From Smittium culicis (taxonomy: Eukaryota > Kickxellomycota > Harpellomycetes > Harpellales > Legeriomycetaceae): 42,338 nucleotides of DNA. A program made the translations under genes and the position numbers. This document shows, piece after piece, positions 1 to 11,985 of the stretch (its first letter is position 1; each line of letters opens with the position of its first letter). The notes under the pieces are model-generated. The model worked only from the letters and a program-made list of their open reading frames with translations. It ran no database searches and was not told the origin of the DNA. The stretch is taken from the NCBI GenBank assembly GCA_001970855.1, contig LSSN01002335.1:1-42338 (forward strand). The letters run 5' to 3'.

Positions 1-554
1 AGAAATAAAAATTTATAGATTCTCTAATCCTATTGGCTCGCCCAAGAAAAACTTTTCTAAGAGAGAGAGAGAGAGAAGAGTAAAGGATTTTCTAATAAAA
101 AAAGTTTAAAGCTACAATTAATAAGCTGTGTATCAAAATAACATTTTGCATAGCTATTGATTTAATTTCTATAATTAATATGCGCAGCTAATTTCTGTGA
201 TATTTTTTTTTGGAAAAAATCAAAGAATTCCCACGCATATAACTAGAAACATTATCACAGTAAAGTAAATATAGCTAAAACATACCTTAAAAATTGATTT
301 AAACTAAGCCTGTTTGATACTCGTAGTAAATTATTAAAATTTTCAAATACAATATTTATCTAACCATATCAATTAGATTTTCGGTATTAAATATTCTTTG
401 TTAAGATAAATTATATAATAATAAAATGTATAATAAACCATTTTAATCTATAGTATGAAAAAGCAGCTAATTATAGAAAGATATTAAATCTTATTGAATA
501 AATTTTTGATTGTATGTTTTATTTATTATTAAATATGTTTTTGAAAACTAATTA
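1..554. other. AT-rich intergenic DNA
   Basis: No reading frame with protein-like composition is visible on either strand. The only structure is a short (GA)n run near positions 60-77. It lies downstream of the minus-strand wall-protein gene and may hold its 3' UTR. Confidence 0.6.
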
Positions 555-1055
555 TTAAATTGCAACTGCAATAATAGAGAAAACTATGCATGCGGATACT
601 CCCATCAAGTTTCCGATGTATTGTGAAGCAGAGTTTTGTATCAATTCAGTTGCTACCTTTCCTCCTCTAGTATTGTTTCTTCCTGATTGGATCAAACCAT
701 CGACAGAGCTAGTTGGTTTGGCATATGAAGCAGTTGAAGACGCGGTAGAAGTAACATTAGATCTGAGTTTTTCTGACTGGGCCTTGAATTTGTCGCATGA
801 TACTTTGGCATTGCTCAATGCAGCATTCATCAAATCCTTTTTAGAATCGTCGTCTTGGCAGACGCTGAAGCAGGTTGCCAACTGCGAGTCCCAGGCACAG
901 ATGCATTCATAATCGGTTTCTCCTTTGCAGTTTGAAGCTCTGTATTCGGTTACATAAGCGATACATTGTTTCAGTGTCTCTTCAGAGTCGCAGTCAGCTG
1001 CAACAAAAGCAATGATGGCAACAGAGATAGCAAGAACGATTTGATAGAATTTCAT
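555..1055 (-). CDS. Small secreted GPI-anchored 8-cysteine (CFEM-like) surface protein
   Basis: Predicted cell-surface protein of 166 aa. I start at the Met at 1055 (MKFYQIVLAISVAIIAFVAA) because it begins a clean signal peptide; the Met 13 codons upstream would put a charged stretch in front of it. The mature part holds eight cysteines in about 70 residues with spacing C-x8-C-x11-C-x7-C-x1-C-x8-C-x3-C-x17-C. An Asp lies just before the C-x-C pair (TDYECIC). This recalls fungal CFEM domains, where an Asp near that position can bind haem iron, but the spacing is not canonical. A Ser/Thr-rich linker follows with N-glycosylation sequons (NVT, NNT). The C-terminus is a hydrophobic tail after small residues, as in GPI anchors. 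Codon use is balanced, unlike the AT-rich surroundings, suggesting good expression. A role in wall structure, adhesion or iron/haem uptake is inference. Confidence 0.75.
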   Translation of the reverse strand: MKFYQIVLAISVAIIAFVAADCDSEETLKQCIAYVTEYRASNCKGETDYECICAWDSQLATCFSVCQDDDSKKDLMNAALSNAKVSCDKFKAQSEKLRSNVTSTASSTASYAKPTSSVDGLIQSGRNNTRGGKVATELIQNSASQYIGNLMGVSACIVFSIIAVAI

Positions 1056-1230
1056 ATTTATTTTTTTTAGTAGAAGTGTTTTAGGAATTAACAAAAGTTA
1101 AATTATCAGCGTATTAAATTAAATTTGGTTAAATTTAATTTTTTTATTATTAAAGGGATGAGGTTATCTTTAGATAGATTGTATTCGTAATTAGTTTGTT
1201 ATAACAGATTCCAACTTCCTACCCTTTTGT

Positions 1231-1237
1231 ATTTATA
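1231..1237 (-). promoter_or_regulatory. Candidate TATA box of the surface-protein gene
   Basis: On the minus strand this reads TATAAAT, about 175 nt upstream of the chosen start codon, leaving room for a 5' UTR of roughly 140 nt. In DNA this AT-rich the match alone is weak; position is the main support. Confidence 0.3.
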
Positions 1238-4200
1238 CTATTTTTTGTCCACTTTTGTTTTTATATAAATAAAGATGTTTCATTAAAATATATTAAAACA
1301 TTTAACTAATTATACTCCAACATTCTTTTTACAATATTGAAACGTTTTCCATGGCATAATTGTTTCTACTATATTATTTTTGCAGTCAAAGTAACCGTCA
1401 AATAAGCATCTCTAAATGCCTTTGTTGGCAACAATCGCACATAATTTATAGCTTTTCTACGAATTAATTTCCTAATACAAGCATATTCGCCAAAAATTAT
1501 AATTGATTCATAACCTAATTCGTGCATATTATCTATTTATTACTACAAAGCTCCAAATTTACAAAACCACAAACTATTTAGCTGGAAATGTGAGGTATAT
1601 TAAGGGGTATGTAGTAAACCAGTTTATGGATTCTTACATAACTTGAATGATATTTTTTATAGATATGTATTTGCTGCACGCAAGCCAGGAAATGTAGTTA
1701 ATTGTTAATAGCTTCATAACAATTTAGATTTGATAGTTATTGTACAAATTAATGGTAATAACAATTAAGTCTGATAAAAATTTAAATTCTTAATTGTCTT
1801 GCATTTGCGCCCATCGTACTTTGATTGGATGTTATGTTATTTATGAAAGGCATCGATTAATTGATAATTTTAATCCATTTCATGTTCAGCATTCTTTAAA
1901 AAAATGTAAAGCTAGTTGCTGAATTCAACATTTAAGTGTTTTATTCTGGCTATATGAAATTTGACAGATAATATATGGGAGATTCTGAATGAAGATAGTG
2001 CTTTGGAGCAGTATATGTTATTGGACTAATAATCATGAACTATCATTACTATTGGAGGAGTTGAAAAGGCAATTTATTTTTCTTATTATTTATTTCATTA
2101 TTAAAGTGTTATTTGCTAAAAGTAATCCTAGACTTTTATTATTGGGTAAAAATTAAATATGGAATTTTATTCACTGTAACTCATTGCGTCTAAAAACGCT
2201 CTCTTGTTAATTGAACCCCCAAATCATTAAATCTTTATTGGAATTTCATTAGCTTTATTAGCTTATATTGGCAGTTTTGAAATAATCAATCGCTTCTAAA
2301 AGGATTAAATTATGAGAATAACGCTTACATACTACAAGTGTTAGAATGTTATGGAGATTTTCAATTCCACCAACATTCTTAATAAAATAATGATGCGAAT
2401 ACTTATATCTGAAAAGTTTATAAAGTTCACAATATTGAATTTCCTCCTCGATTTATAACCAATGGCGCGTGTAGTTGTATTATTCGTTTTTAATTTATGC
2501 GCCAGTATTAAATATATAAACTTTCTTCTACTAATAATTTTCAGGTATAGATATTCGTTTTTTCAATTTCAAAAAACTTATCAACAAAATTTCACAAATC
2601 GTTGTTAATTGTTATGGCGTTTAATATTTTACTATCTTTTTTTCTAATAAACTAAGTTTGTACTTTATGTTTATTGGATTGGTATAAAATATTTATTAAT
2701 AATATTTCTAGCCCAAGTTTTAAATGTTTACATTCGAATCTATAAGCTATCGTGTAAAAAATACATTCCTGTATAGTGTATTCTTCTACACTAATGATTT
2801 ATTATAAAAAAAATCTGCATATTTTAATAAAGGATTTAGATCTCTCCATAGAATTATAAATTATCTATAGCTAATATTATATACCATGCATACTTTCTAT
2901 ATAAGTTCATTGGGGCTAATTGAAGTTATACTAGCCTAAAGAAAGTAAAAACAAAGCAAGTTAAAAAAACGATAACTATAATCTCATATTCGTGCGAAAG
3001 TCAATCTGAAACATGTTACTAAGGAGAGAAAAGTCATACTAGAATTTATAGAAACTTTTAAATTTACGTATCTAGAACTAACTATTATGATTAAATTATA
3101 ACTATTTGAGCATCAACGGTACCAGAATACCTTTGTTCGCTTGGTACGATTTATTTATATATGCTACCTGTACCTCCAATGGTCCTGAATAAACTCAAAG
3201 GGCGATTTATCCCTTGCCAGTGATTGATTTATATATGCTCCATAAAAAATATACCTATTTGTATACAGAGTATTCTATATTGCATTTATCTTAATATTAA
3301 ATCTTCGATTTAAAAAATTTATATCTTAGATTTGAAATTTTCAAGAAAAATACTTAATCAACTAAAAAATTTGTATTTAGGCTTTTGAATAGCATTTTTG
3401 TAATAGTTTTCAGTTGAAAAAAAATAGTAACTATTAGAATCAACTTTATATATTCATCTTTCATTGAGATATTTTAAATATAAACAAATTGGAACATATT
3501 ATTTAGAAACGTATTCAGTAGAACAGGTATTAAAGAAGGGAGTAATTTATATCTAATGACTAATTAAAAATCCTTTTATTTCATTGTGTGGTATGCTTTA
3601 AATAAAAATTTAAATTCATACACTTTATGAATAAAGCTTCATTGTTTCGTCAAATTAAATTTTCATGACCAAAGCGTAAAAATATAGAGAGAAAATCTTT
3701 ATAATTTTACATTATTTACTCCTTTATATTTTTTGAATTCAGTGATAACTATTTAAGGCAAGATATTTTAAACAAACTAAATTAAAAAAAATAAAAAGTA
3801 GTAAGCTTTCCAGAATTTATTTTAGATTTAATAATTGCATCAAGAAAAAAAAAGATATAATTTAATGAATCTTTTAAAATCTATGTAAAAATATTAAAAC
3901 CCTATAATACTTTTTCATAATGAATGCAAGATATAATAAATCATGTGTTTAAATTTTTAAAGCTTCTTTTACTAGATGGGAGGTTTATCATCCAAAATTT
4001 CTGCTTTGAAATAATTTATTCTAAATTAACGTGGCTTTATAGGGCTAAGCAGAATATTTATATTATTAGACTTTTAAAAAATAATCAGTGACTTACTAAA
4101 GCTTATTATACATAAATTTTGGTGGACAAAAGAAAGGTTATTTTGAACTTGTGGTAAATTCTAGTAATAAATTCAATAATATAAAAACCCATATTCAAAT

Positions 4201-6708
4201 TTAAATCTTTATTTATTGCGATTTATTAGAAAGCTTAAGCCAGAAATTTGAATTTATTAATTTTTTCGAGCTTTATATGAGTGCTTTTGTGATATAAATC
4301 GTAAATATTTTAGCGCTTTGTCTCTAGAAACGAGGCTTCAAAATACATTTTGATATTTACGGAGCGTTTTTAGATTAAATTCGGTTTAATCTAAGTATTT
4401 AACGATTATTAATATAATTGAGAGTATCTCAAATTTTTTTTTAACTGTGATAAATATTTACATTTACCTTTTGGTGAAATAGTATCATGGTTTATAAATT
4501 TACAAAATTTTGAACTAATACAATTAAATTCATTTATTAATTAAGGGCTATTTTTAGTGATACGCTAAATATATTCAGTTTACGAAAAGGTAAATGTGTT
4601 TAAATAGCTTTGTATAGCAAAAGAGAAAAAAAATGTATGTATTTGATTTTTCCCCCCTGAAATTGGTAATTTATCTCATTACCTCCAAATTTGATCAAAA
4701 TACATTCTTATATTTAACATTCGATTCATAATAGATAATTCTATAAGATAATATAGAGAGTTTCATTAGGGTATTAGTTGATAGTTATAAGTTATTTATC
4801 CCGGAAAGTGTTTACAATATGGAATTTACAACAATTTATAAAGCTAAATCTGGTTATGGAAATATTATCCATTGATATCATTTATTATGGTAACATGGGT
4901 TTTTTTAAATAACTTTCAAATAATCAAACTAAATAAATAAATAAAAAAACTATAGTTTCAATTAAAAATATAACCATGTAATAAAATGAATAATATTTAA
5001 AAGTATAAATTGCTTCGAATATACTTAACTCTAAAGTAAAATATACGAGTCCAAAGTACTTTTATTGCATTCTATATTTGGGGAAATACACATTTATAAG
5101 ATAGAAGAGTGAAACTAAAAATTACCTAGATCTTTTTGAGGTTAAATTTGTTGGTAGAATTGACCAAATGCGTTACTGAATGAAGTAAGGGCGACTAATA
5201 AACTTATATCATTATTTACAAAGAAAATATAATTATTATAAGCATGAAGATTTGGATCCCTAGGCAGAAAGCGTTTAGTTGATGGATAAATTTTATTCAC
5301 TTTTTGAACTAAGTAAGAAAATAATTTTAGTCTGCTGCGTGGCAGATGAGGCTTTGTAATATTTGTTATCGGCCATGAGTCTTCAAAATAATTTAGAAAT
5401 ACAAACTTTATTTATAGCTTATAATTATTTGGCGTAGCGCTTTCCCGCCCAAATCTCTTATAAAATGAATTTATTAATTCTTCAATGAACAATAAGTAAA
5501 ATTATTTTGTTATAGTATAATACAAGAAGCCATTAAAAGAATGAATCTCGAAATTAAGTGTTTTAATTGAATGTATTTGGATGTATTTGGTAGATAAAAA
5601 CTGGTATACCGCTCGTGAAAGGGTCGATAGGGCTTGTGAATTAATGATTTCTTTTAATACATGTTTACAACTCCATACTATAATCTAAATTATATTTATG
5701 CAGACTAGTGTTCTAATTGATACTTGGATGAACACATTTTGATTTCTATTATTGATATATGCGAAGAGGTGTGATAACTCTAGAGCTAAATACTACTATT
5801 TCATCTTATAGAAAGTAAACAGATATTGATTAGTGCTATTCTTTTACATAATAAGCTATAAATATTATTAATGTCGGCTTTTAATTTGGCTTTATTATTT
5901 ATAAATTACTCTGCTACTATTTTCCTAAAAATATCTATACAATATCATTTATAGTGGATAAATTTTTAAGAAAGAGTTAAAAAAAACTAATTATAAAGCA
6001 CCGCACTTAGCATACTAATTTGAGTATGGTTATTTTGATTTGAAAAAAGTAGCTAGCTTGATTTTATATAAAATATAAGCTTTTAAATTGAACACTTACT
6101 GACTTGGATATATTAGATAGCATATAGTTTAAAAAGAATATATATAAATTATCAACGGATAAAATATTAAATGATCTAATCAGAAGCGCCTGTGAAGCGA
6201 AAATTTACACATTTTTTATTAGCTACGATCCATTTGCTAAATTAACGATAAGGTCTAATAATATATAACAATTGAAATGTGAAAAATATATATATGATAA
6301 TTGGCTGTATAAATACTAATTCTTGATAATCTCTTTTTGATGGACTAATAAAATTGATATATTGTTTCGCGACATGTAAATATAAACAACCATTTGCTAC
6401 TGCGGCTTTAGTAAATAAATTCTTCACGGCGTCTATTGGCTGTTACTTGCTGTTTAATATTTATTCCAATAAATTAAAAGTAAAACAGTAAATTTATTCC
6501 GATTTATTTTAGTTTGTGATTTCTGGATAAGTATATATTTTTTTTTATTGACAACTGCATAGTTTTTTTTCTAAACAATATATTTAGATTAATTAGTCTC
6601 TTTTGTACAATAACTTACATTTATACAATATATATTGCTTTACTTCGATTCTATTGTTTACAGTCCAAATATTTTCGTAACTTATATATTAGAAGAGAAG
6701 CATCAAGC
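1238..6708. other. AT-rich gene desert
   Basis: About 5.5 kb with no convincing coding region on either strand. A 61-codon minus-strand frame at 6242-6427 has no recognisable domain and looks like chance. Small local features only: a direct repeat of a T/A motif ending TTTATATATGCT near 3150 and 3225, and scattered homopolymer runs. The last few hundred bases presumably hold the HOS2 promoter, but no specific element stands out. Confidence 0.6.
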
Positions 6709-8321
6709 ATGAAGCGGGGCATTCCTGACTTGACAAATTCGAGAGGTACTTTCTCAACGAAGGGAAATTCGGGATCTACAAGAGACTTGGATTTTAGTTT
6801 AGGGAACAAGGAGAACGGCGAGGTCGGCTTGGATTACTCGCCTCGAGTGTCTTACTACATGAATAAAGATGCTGGGAATTTCCATTATGGGGTATTTAAT
6901 ACTGGTATTTATTGATTATTAAATTGTTTTCTTTACTATTACCCTATTAAAATATAATTCAAATAATCTTGTGTCATAGTTTCATTGATTTAAATATAGG
7001 ATTAAAATATATTTTTTAAATATTCTGATTTACTAAAAATAACTTTTTTTTGCTGAAATTTTGTATTAAAAAATATAATAAACAGATGTTGCATCCGATG
7101 AAACCACATAGATTGACACTGACTAATCACTTAGTTATGAACTATGGGCTGGCAAAATATATGGATATTTTTGAGCCGCGTTTGGCGACTGAAGAAGAAA
7201 TCAGGGAGTTTCATAGCGACAACTATGTTGAGTTTTTGAAGCGAGTGACGCCGAAAAACGTGGCAGAGATTCAGCAACAATTTACGAGTTTCAATATCGG
7301 GGATGACTGTCCGATATTTGACGGTATTTGGGATTTTTGCAAAATATATTCAGGTGCGAGCATTGAAGCAGCACGCAAACTGATTAGCGAAGATTCGGAC
7401 ATATGTATAAATTGGATGGGGGGCTTGCACCATGCAAAGAAATATGAGCCAAGTGGGTTCTGTTATGTGAACGACATTGTGTTGGCAATATTGCAGCTAC
7501 TTCGCGTTCATCCACGTGTTTTGTATGTGGATATAGACATTCACCACGGTGATGGAGTTCAGGAGGCATTTTATAATACGGACAGGGTAATGACAGTTTC
7601 ATTTCATAAATATAATGGAGATTTTTTTCCAGGAACTGGTGCGATTGATGAACTGGGGTCAGGGCTTGGTAAATATTTCACGGTTAATGTTCCATTAAAA
7701 GATGGGATAGATGATATGGAGTATACTACGTTGTTTAAGTCAGTGATGACACAGGTAGTTGAGGTGTTTAAGCCGTCGTCTATAGTTATGCAATGTGGGG
7801 CAGATTCACTTGGATTGGACCGACTTGGTGTATTTAATTTAAGCGTACGTGGGCATGGGGAGTGCGTGAAATTTATGAAAAAGTTTAAAATTCCGATGCT
7901 GGTTGTAGGAGGGGGAGGGTATACGATTAGGAATGTTGCACGTTGTTGGGCATATGAGACTGGGATTATATGCGGGCTGGAGCTACCAAATACGTTGCCG
8001 AAAACAGCTTATAAGGAATTTTTTTACCCAGACAACAAACTGCATGCGACACTTGATAGTAAGCTTGTTAATGAGAACTCAAAGTCGTATTTGGAGGCAG
8101 TGAGGACGAATATAGCTGAGCAGTTGCGGTACTTGAAGGGGGCACCGAGCATACAAATGCAAGAGATTCCGCCTGATATTCAAGGATTTTTGGATTCCGA
8201 GACTAACGCGCGTCTTGAAATAGCGTCGGACAGCAATAAGGATTTGAACATAATAATGAACGGGAGACCAAAGTTGTCTACAATATCGGAGTATTATGAG
8301 GATGAGCGTGACAATGATTAG
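6709..8321 (+). CDS. HOS2: Class I histone deacetylase, Hos2/HDAC3 type (two exons)
   Basis: Zinc-dependent lysine deacetylase acting on histone tails in the nucleus; family members work in Set3C/NCoR-like complexes. Exon 1 is 6709-6891, the intron 6892-7085 (GTATTT...ACAG, phase 0) and exon 2 7086-8321, giving 472 aa, close to yeast Hos2. Exon 1 supplies the start of the catalytic fold ([16 protein letters not shown]), which joins directly to [10 protein letters not shown] in exon 2, so the gene needs both. Active-site motifs are intact: GGLHHAKK with the His pair near residues 176-177, [10 protein letters not shown] with zinc ligands near 212 and 214, [12 protein letters not shown], and [21 protein letters not shown] and NSKSYLE..R...GAPSIQM group it with Hos2/HDAC3 rather than Rpd3. 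The first 45 residues are a polar extension. The usual WAGG before the HH pair reads WMGG. The coding strand is G-rich with many G-ending codons. Confidence 0.95.
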
Positions 8322-8519
8322 CATATTAATTTATATATATTACAAATTTGTATAAAAGACGGTTTAGAAGTGGGTTATAGCATTTTAATAAAAATAAAAG
8401 AATTGGAAAATAAAGATATTATTTTTTTTTTAACTATAAGACTGAAAAAAAAAAAAGATAGAGGGGATATGGGGATATGGGGATTTGGGGATATTAAATA
8501 GAGAGCTGTGGATGGGTAA
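8322..8519. other. Convergent intergenic spacer between HOS2 and the NDUFA12-like gene
   Basis: 198 bp between two stop codons facing each other. It must hold both 3' ends; AATAAAAATAAAAG near 8389 could be the HOS2 polyadenylation region. It also holds the G-run repeat listed separately. Confidence 0.7.
8463..8494 (+). repeat. Four-unit GGGGATAT tandem repeat, G-quadruplex-type
   Basis: Four 8-bp units (GGGGATAT, third unit GGGGATTT) give four G4 runs, each separated by four bases, on the plus strand. This is a textbook G-quadruplex consensus and stands out in DNA that otherwise rarely has GGG. It lies in the spacer between two convergent genes. Confidence 0.8.
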
Positions 8520-8933
8520 CTATCTTTGAGTGACGGAAGGGGACCAAGGTTCGATTCTTGGTTTGGTGGTGCTGTAGACTTTGTATGCGCCTCTAGTGCC
8601 AGTTTTATTTTGGACGATATCTTGAATGGCCCACGAGTGGTTAACAGCTATTCTTCCGGTTTCGTCTGATACGGGAATGTCGTCAGAAACGCAATGGAGC
8701 CATTGGTTCCAGCCAGGGGGGATTTGGGTGGCGTCGGATTTGGGGACGGAAGCAGCGGGCAACACCCATCTGTGGCGGCCGTAGCGCTCCTCGGTATTCT
8801 CGTAGTACTTGTTGCCTAAACTATCAGTGCCCATCAAAGCACCGTGTTTCTCGTCATCGAGCTTCCTGATCACTAGGAAATTCTGCTTCAAGCTGTTCTT
8901 GAAGAAAAAGTTCATGTACCTAACCAACGACAT
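8520..8933 (-). CDS. NDUFA12: NADH:ubiquinone oxidoreductase (complex I) accessory subunit NDUFA12/B17.2
   Basis: Accessory subunit on the matrix arm of mitochondrial complex I. The 137-aa protein has the family's order of motifs: GALMGTDSLGNKYYENTEERYGRHRWV (residues about 31-57, split here only by my reading), PPGWNQWLHCVSDDIP, NHSWAI..IVQNKTGTRGAY, and the C-terminal YSTTKP.IEPW. Length matches the family. It is a single exon, and the start Met at 8933 is the first in frame before the conserved N-terminal part. The gene is more GC-rich than its surroundings. It is convergent with HOS2 and has no functional link to it. Its presence shows the organism has a conventional complex I. Confidence 0.93.
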   Translation of the reverse strand: MSLVRYMNFFFKNSLKQNFLVIRKLDDEKHGALMGTDSLGNKYYENTEERYGRHRWVLPAASVPKSDATQIPPGWNQWLHCVSDDIPVSDETGRIAVNHSWAIQDIVQNKTGTRGAYKVYSTTKPRIEPWSPSVTQR

Positions 8934-9590
8934 CTTTTCTGCTTGTGTGGCTTTTCGATTTTAGGACGAAGGAGATCTCGCTTACTTATTTTTTTCAGGG
9001 TCGATTTGTGTTGAATTGATTTTCTTTTTTTCAAGGACTAAAATATGAGTCGATTTGATTGTTTGATTGTTTGTTTGTTTTTATTTTTTTTTTTTACAAG
9101 AAAATACAAACTGATATTGGAAAAAGTCTATACTTTAGACTAATAAGCCTTTATTTCGAGATTTTGTGGCATAGAACTGATACATTCCAGCTTTTTTTTT
9201 TATCGTGATTAAATTATTCCCTTTTCTCAGCGACTAATATGCACTTATCTCCGCCAATAGTTATCTATAACATGATTTCATCAAGATTTAGTTCAAACCA
9301 ATAATTATATTCTATTAAAATTAATAATTTGATTATTGGGTAGACAATTTGTTGAGCACTAAAGAGTAAATGCAATAACATATCATTTTAGCCTAATTTT
9401 GAATAATTGGATCGTTTGAGTATTCTAGCACCAATAATTATAATGCAATTATGCAGAGTACAGCCAACCATTGCCTAAACTTTATTACAGCGATTTATAT
9501 GTATTTGTTAAGCTGAGAAAACTTGACTGTACAATATAGCTATACAGTCTTTTCTGATGTATCGCTATACACCACTCTTAGACTGTGCAG
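8934..9590. other. Intergenic, upstream of the NDUFA12-like gene
   Basis: Holds simple sequence (a GATTGTTTGATTGTTTGTTT-like stretch near 9056-9080, long T runs) and no coding signal. It presumably includes the minus-strand promoter of the complex I gene. Confidence 0.55.
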
Positions 9591-9793
9591 TATTAAGCTA
9601 GAATACTATTAAGCTAGAATACTATTACGCTAGAATACTATTAAGCTAGAATACTATTAAGCTAGAATACTATTAAGCTAGAATACTATTACGCTAGAAT
9701 TCTATTACGCTAGAATACTATTACGCTAGAATACTATTCCGCTAGAATATTATTACGCTAGAATACTATTACGCTAGAATACTATTCCGCTAG
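9591..9793 (+). repeat. 16-bp minisatellite, about 12-13 units
   Basis: The unit is TATTAMGCTAGAATAC, where M is A or C; some units read TTCCGC in place of TTACGC. Units are contiguous with no spacers, so it is a tandem array and not CRISPR. Variants are interspersed (A-type early, C-type late), as expected for slippage or unequal exchange. The region is intergenic between the NDUFA12-like and DSK2 genes. Confidence 0.93.
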
Positions 9794-10229
9794 CAAAGCA
9801 AAGTACCAAACTGTCGTGTTATGCTGGTACAGTTTTAGGTTGGAGCAATTATGCTTCTGAGCCTAAATGCTACAATTAAGTGGTCCGCTGACAACTCCTT
9901 ATCTCCCTATCCATTGGCCTGTATGCTGATATTAGCTTATTGGCTTTAAATGCCGAGCCTGGCATACCTATAAGAGCCAGTAATATTGGCGCATTGCTAT
10001 TAAGGGGCTAATGACGCTATATTGGAACAAATAGCTGCTTCCCTTTTTTCCATACACTTAACGCTGCAATTTAGCTATTTTGTTCACGCTGCTTAAATTC
10101 GTCTCCAAACCTTAAAACTCAGCCCTTTTAAATCATATTTCTACAATCTGCGCTCCCTACTTCCCAATCCCTTCTCCATTCTACTGACAGCCACTACCAT
10201 CACCCCCTCCTTCTTTCCCGCGCGATAAA
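9794..10229 (+). promoter_or_regulatory. DSK2 upstream region with pyrimidine-rich strand
   Basis: About 435 bp before the DSK2 start. The plus strand becomes strongly C/T-rich toward the start codon (blocks such as CACCCCCTCCTTCTTTCCC). CT-rich blocks near transcription starts are common in fungal promoters. No clear TATA box. Confidence 0.4.
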
Positions 10230-11985
10230 ATGGACAATAGTGCCACTGATGCTCCCGTTTCTATATCTGCCTCTAATTCTCTCATTACTCTGACCATCTC
10301 TGGATCCAATTTCCCCCCACAGCAATTCTCTATCGAATCCAACGCTTTTGTCCGTGATCTAAAGCTTCTAATATCTCCTAAATTACCTATCCAAATTAGC
10401 AGGATCAGGCTCTTGCATGGAAGAACTATTCTTAAAGATGACAATTTAATATCTGATTATGGTACCTCATACCGTTCACTCTTACCCCCTTAACCCCGCC
10501 TATTATCTAACCATCCCTTCTATGTACCCCCTCTCATTTATTTTTTAGGCATCCAGAACGGCGACAAGATCATGCTTGCCATTTTAGCCAACAACGAAAC
10601 TTCTGCCCCTACTTCATCTTTAAAAGCTCCTCCCCCTGAACAGCCTGAAATGGCCCTATTCAATCAAATATCTAAAAATCCCTTCTTAAAGGTATGCTAT
10701 TTAACTACTTACTTACTTACTTACTCCTTCTCCCGTACCCTCTCCTCTTACCCCCCCCCCCCATTTATAATATGTCCTCCTATTTTATTTATTAGAAAAT
10801 TATGAATGATCCAGACACAATCCAAAACATCCTTGGCTCTAATCCCCAATTTAAAGAACTAATGAAAAAAAACCCTGAATATAAATCTGTTTTCCATGAC
10901 TCAAACTTTATGGACCAAGTAATCCCTCTTCTTCATATATTATCTCGAATTTTTTTGCTTAACTATCCCATTACTATCTTTTATTAGTTCTTCAACGCAG
11001 CTCAAAACCCTGAACTAATGAAAGAAATGCTCCGCAACAACGATCGTGCTATGTCAAATTTAGAGATGCAACCTGGAGGATTTAATTACCTGACCCAAAT
11101 GTACAATAATATCCAAAAACCAATGGAAAATAATGATATCTCCCCAAATTCCACCTTGGCTAAGCTAAGAAACCAAAACCTCGCCAGACTATTAAACATT
11201 ACTGAACCAAATAGTAACTATTAATAATAAACCTTTATCTCTACCTCCTTCTAAAAATAATCTTTACTAAAAAAAATTACTCCTTCTAATTTAGAAAACG
11301 AAATTAATACTACTCCGCTACCCAACCCATGGTCTATTAAACCATCTGCCCCTCCCTCTTTATCATCCTTCAAATCCCCGCTACAAATGAACCCTAATAT
11401 AAATAACAATTTAATACAACAAAATCCTTTATTCGGTGACTTCTCCCCAAACAAAAATATACACGACATATTTAACCAGTCCCACCAATCCCCCTTAATT
11501 TTCGCTAATCCCCAAAGCAAAGATAAAATCGGTACTCAACGTAATACTATATATAGCTGCACCTCTTTTCTCTTTTTTTTTAATTTACTAACCAGTCCCT
11601 CTCCATATTTGTACTTTATAGTATCTAAAATGAAAATATCTAACTCTGAAAATACCAACAACACACTTGGTTCCCACAGCAACAACAGCCTCAGCAGCCA
11701 TAATTCTAATACCTCCAAAAATAGCTTCAACCAGCCTCAAATTATTAACCAACAAAATGAACCTAAATATGAATCCGAAGCTACTTTGCTAGTCGAAATG
11801 GGATTCGATAATATAGATATGAACAGAAGGTTTGCTTTCCTTTTCTTGCATTTATTATCTCTTATTCATATTTCTATTCTTACCCAAATTAACGCTTTAA
11901 ATTCGCCTTGTTCGTTTATAGAGCTTTAGAAATTCACGATGGCGATTTAAGTCTAGCTATAGAATGGCTTGCACGTCATACCTGA
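10230..11985 (+). CDS. DSK2: Dsk2/ubiquilin: UBL-UBA ubiquitin receptor (seven exons)
   Basis: Shuttle receptor that binds the proteasome through its N-terminal ubiquitin-like domain and ubiquitin through its C-terminal UBA. I rebuilt the exons by frame and splice sites: 10230-10461, 10549-10691, 10796-10918, 10988-11213, 11295-11531, 11622-11829, 11922-11985. These sum to 1233 nt, or 410 aa. All junction phases agree; for exon 5 a second donor at 11541 would add three residues. The UBL is about residues 17-90, ending in DNLISDYG plus GIQNGDKI across intron 1. STI1-type helices follow ([45 protein letters not shown]), then a TPLPNPW motif and a Ser/Asn-rich linker. The UBA is [35 protein letters not shown] split by the last intron. 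The sense strand is C-rich and G-poor, and intron 2 holds a run of 12 C. Confidence 0.93.

Noticed and set aside
586..912. 108-codon plus-strand frame
   Set aside because: Antisense to the surface-protein gene, whose signal peptide, cysteines and GPI tail make the minus strand the coding one.
6242..6427. 61-codon minus-strand frame upstream of HOS2
   Set aside because: AT-driven composition, no domain, no supporting signals.
8545..8575. tRNA B-box-like GGTTCGATTC
   Set aside because: Lies inside the NDUFA12-like coding region (PRIEPW end); no cloverleaf can be drawn around it.
9591..9793. Possible CRISPR array
   Set aside because: Units are contiguous with no unique spacers, and the genome is fungal.
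10751..10762. Run of 12 C as a possible regulatory element
   Set aside because: Lies in intron 2 of DSK2, next to other pyrimidine-rich sequence; simplest as homopolymer slippage.
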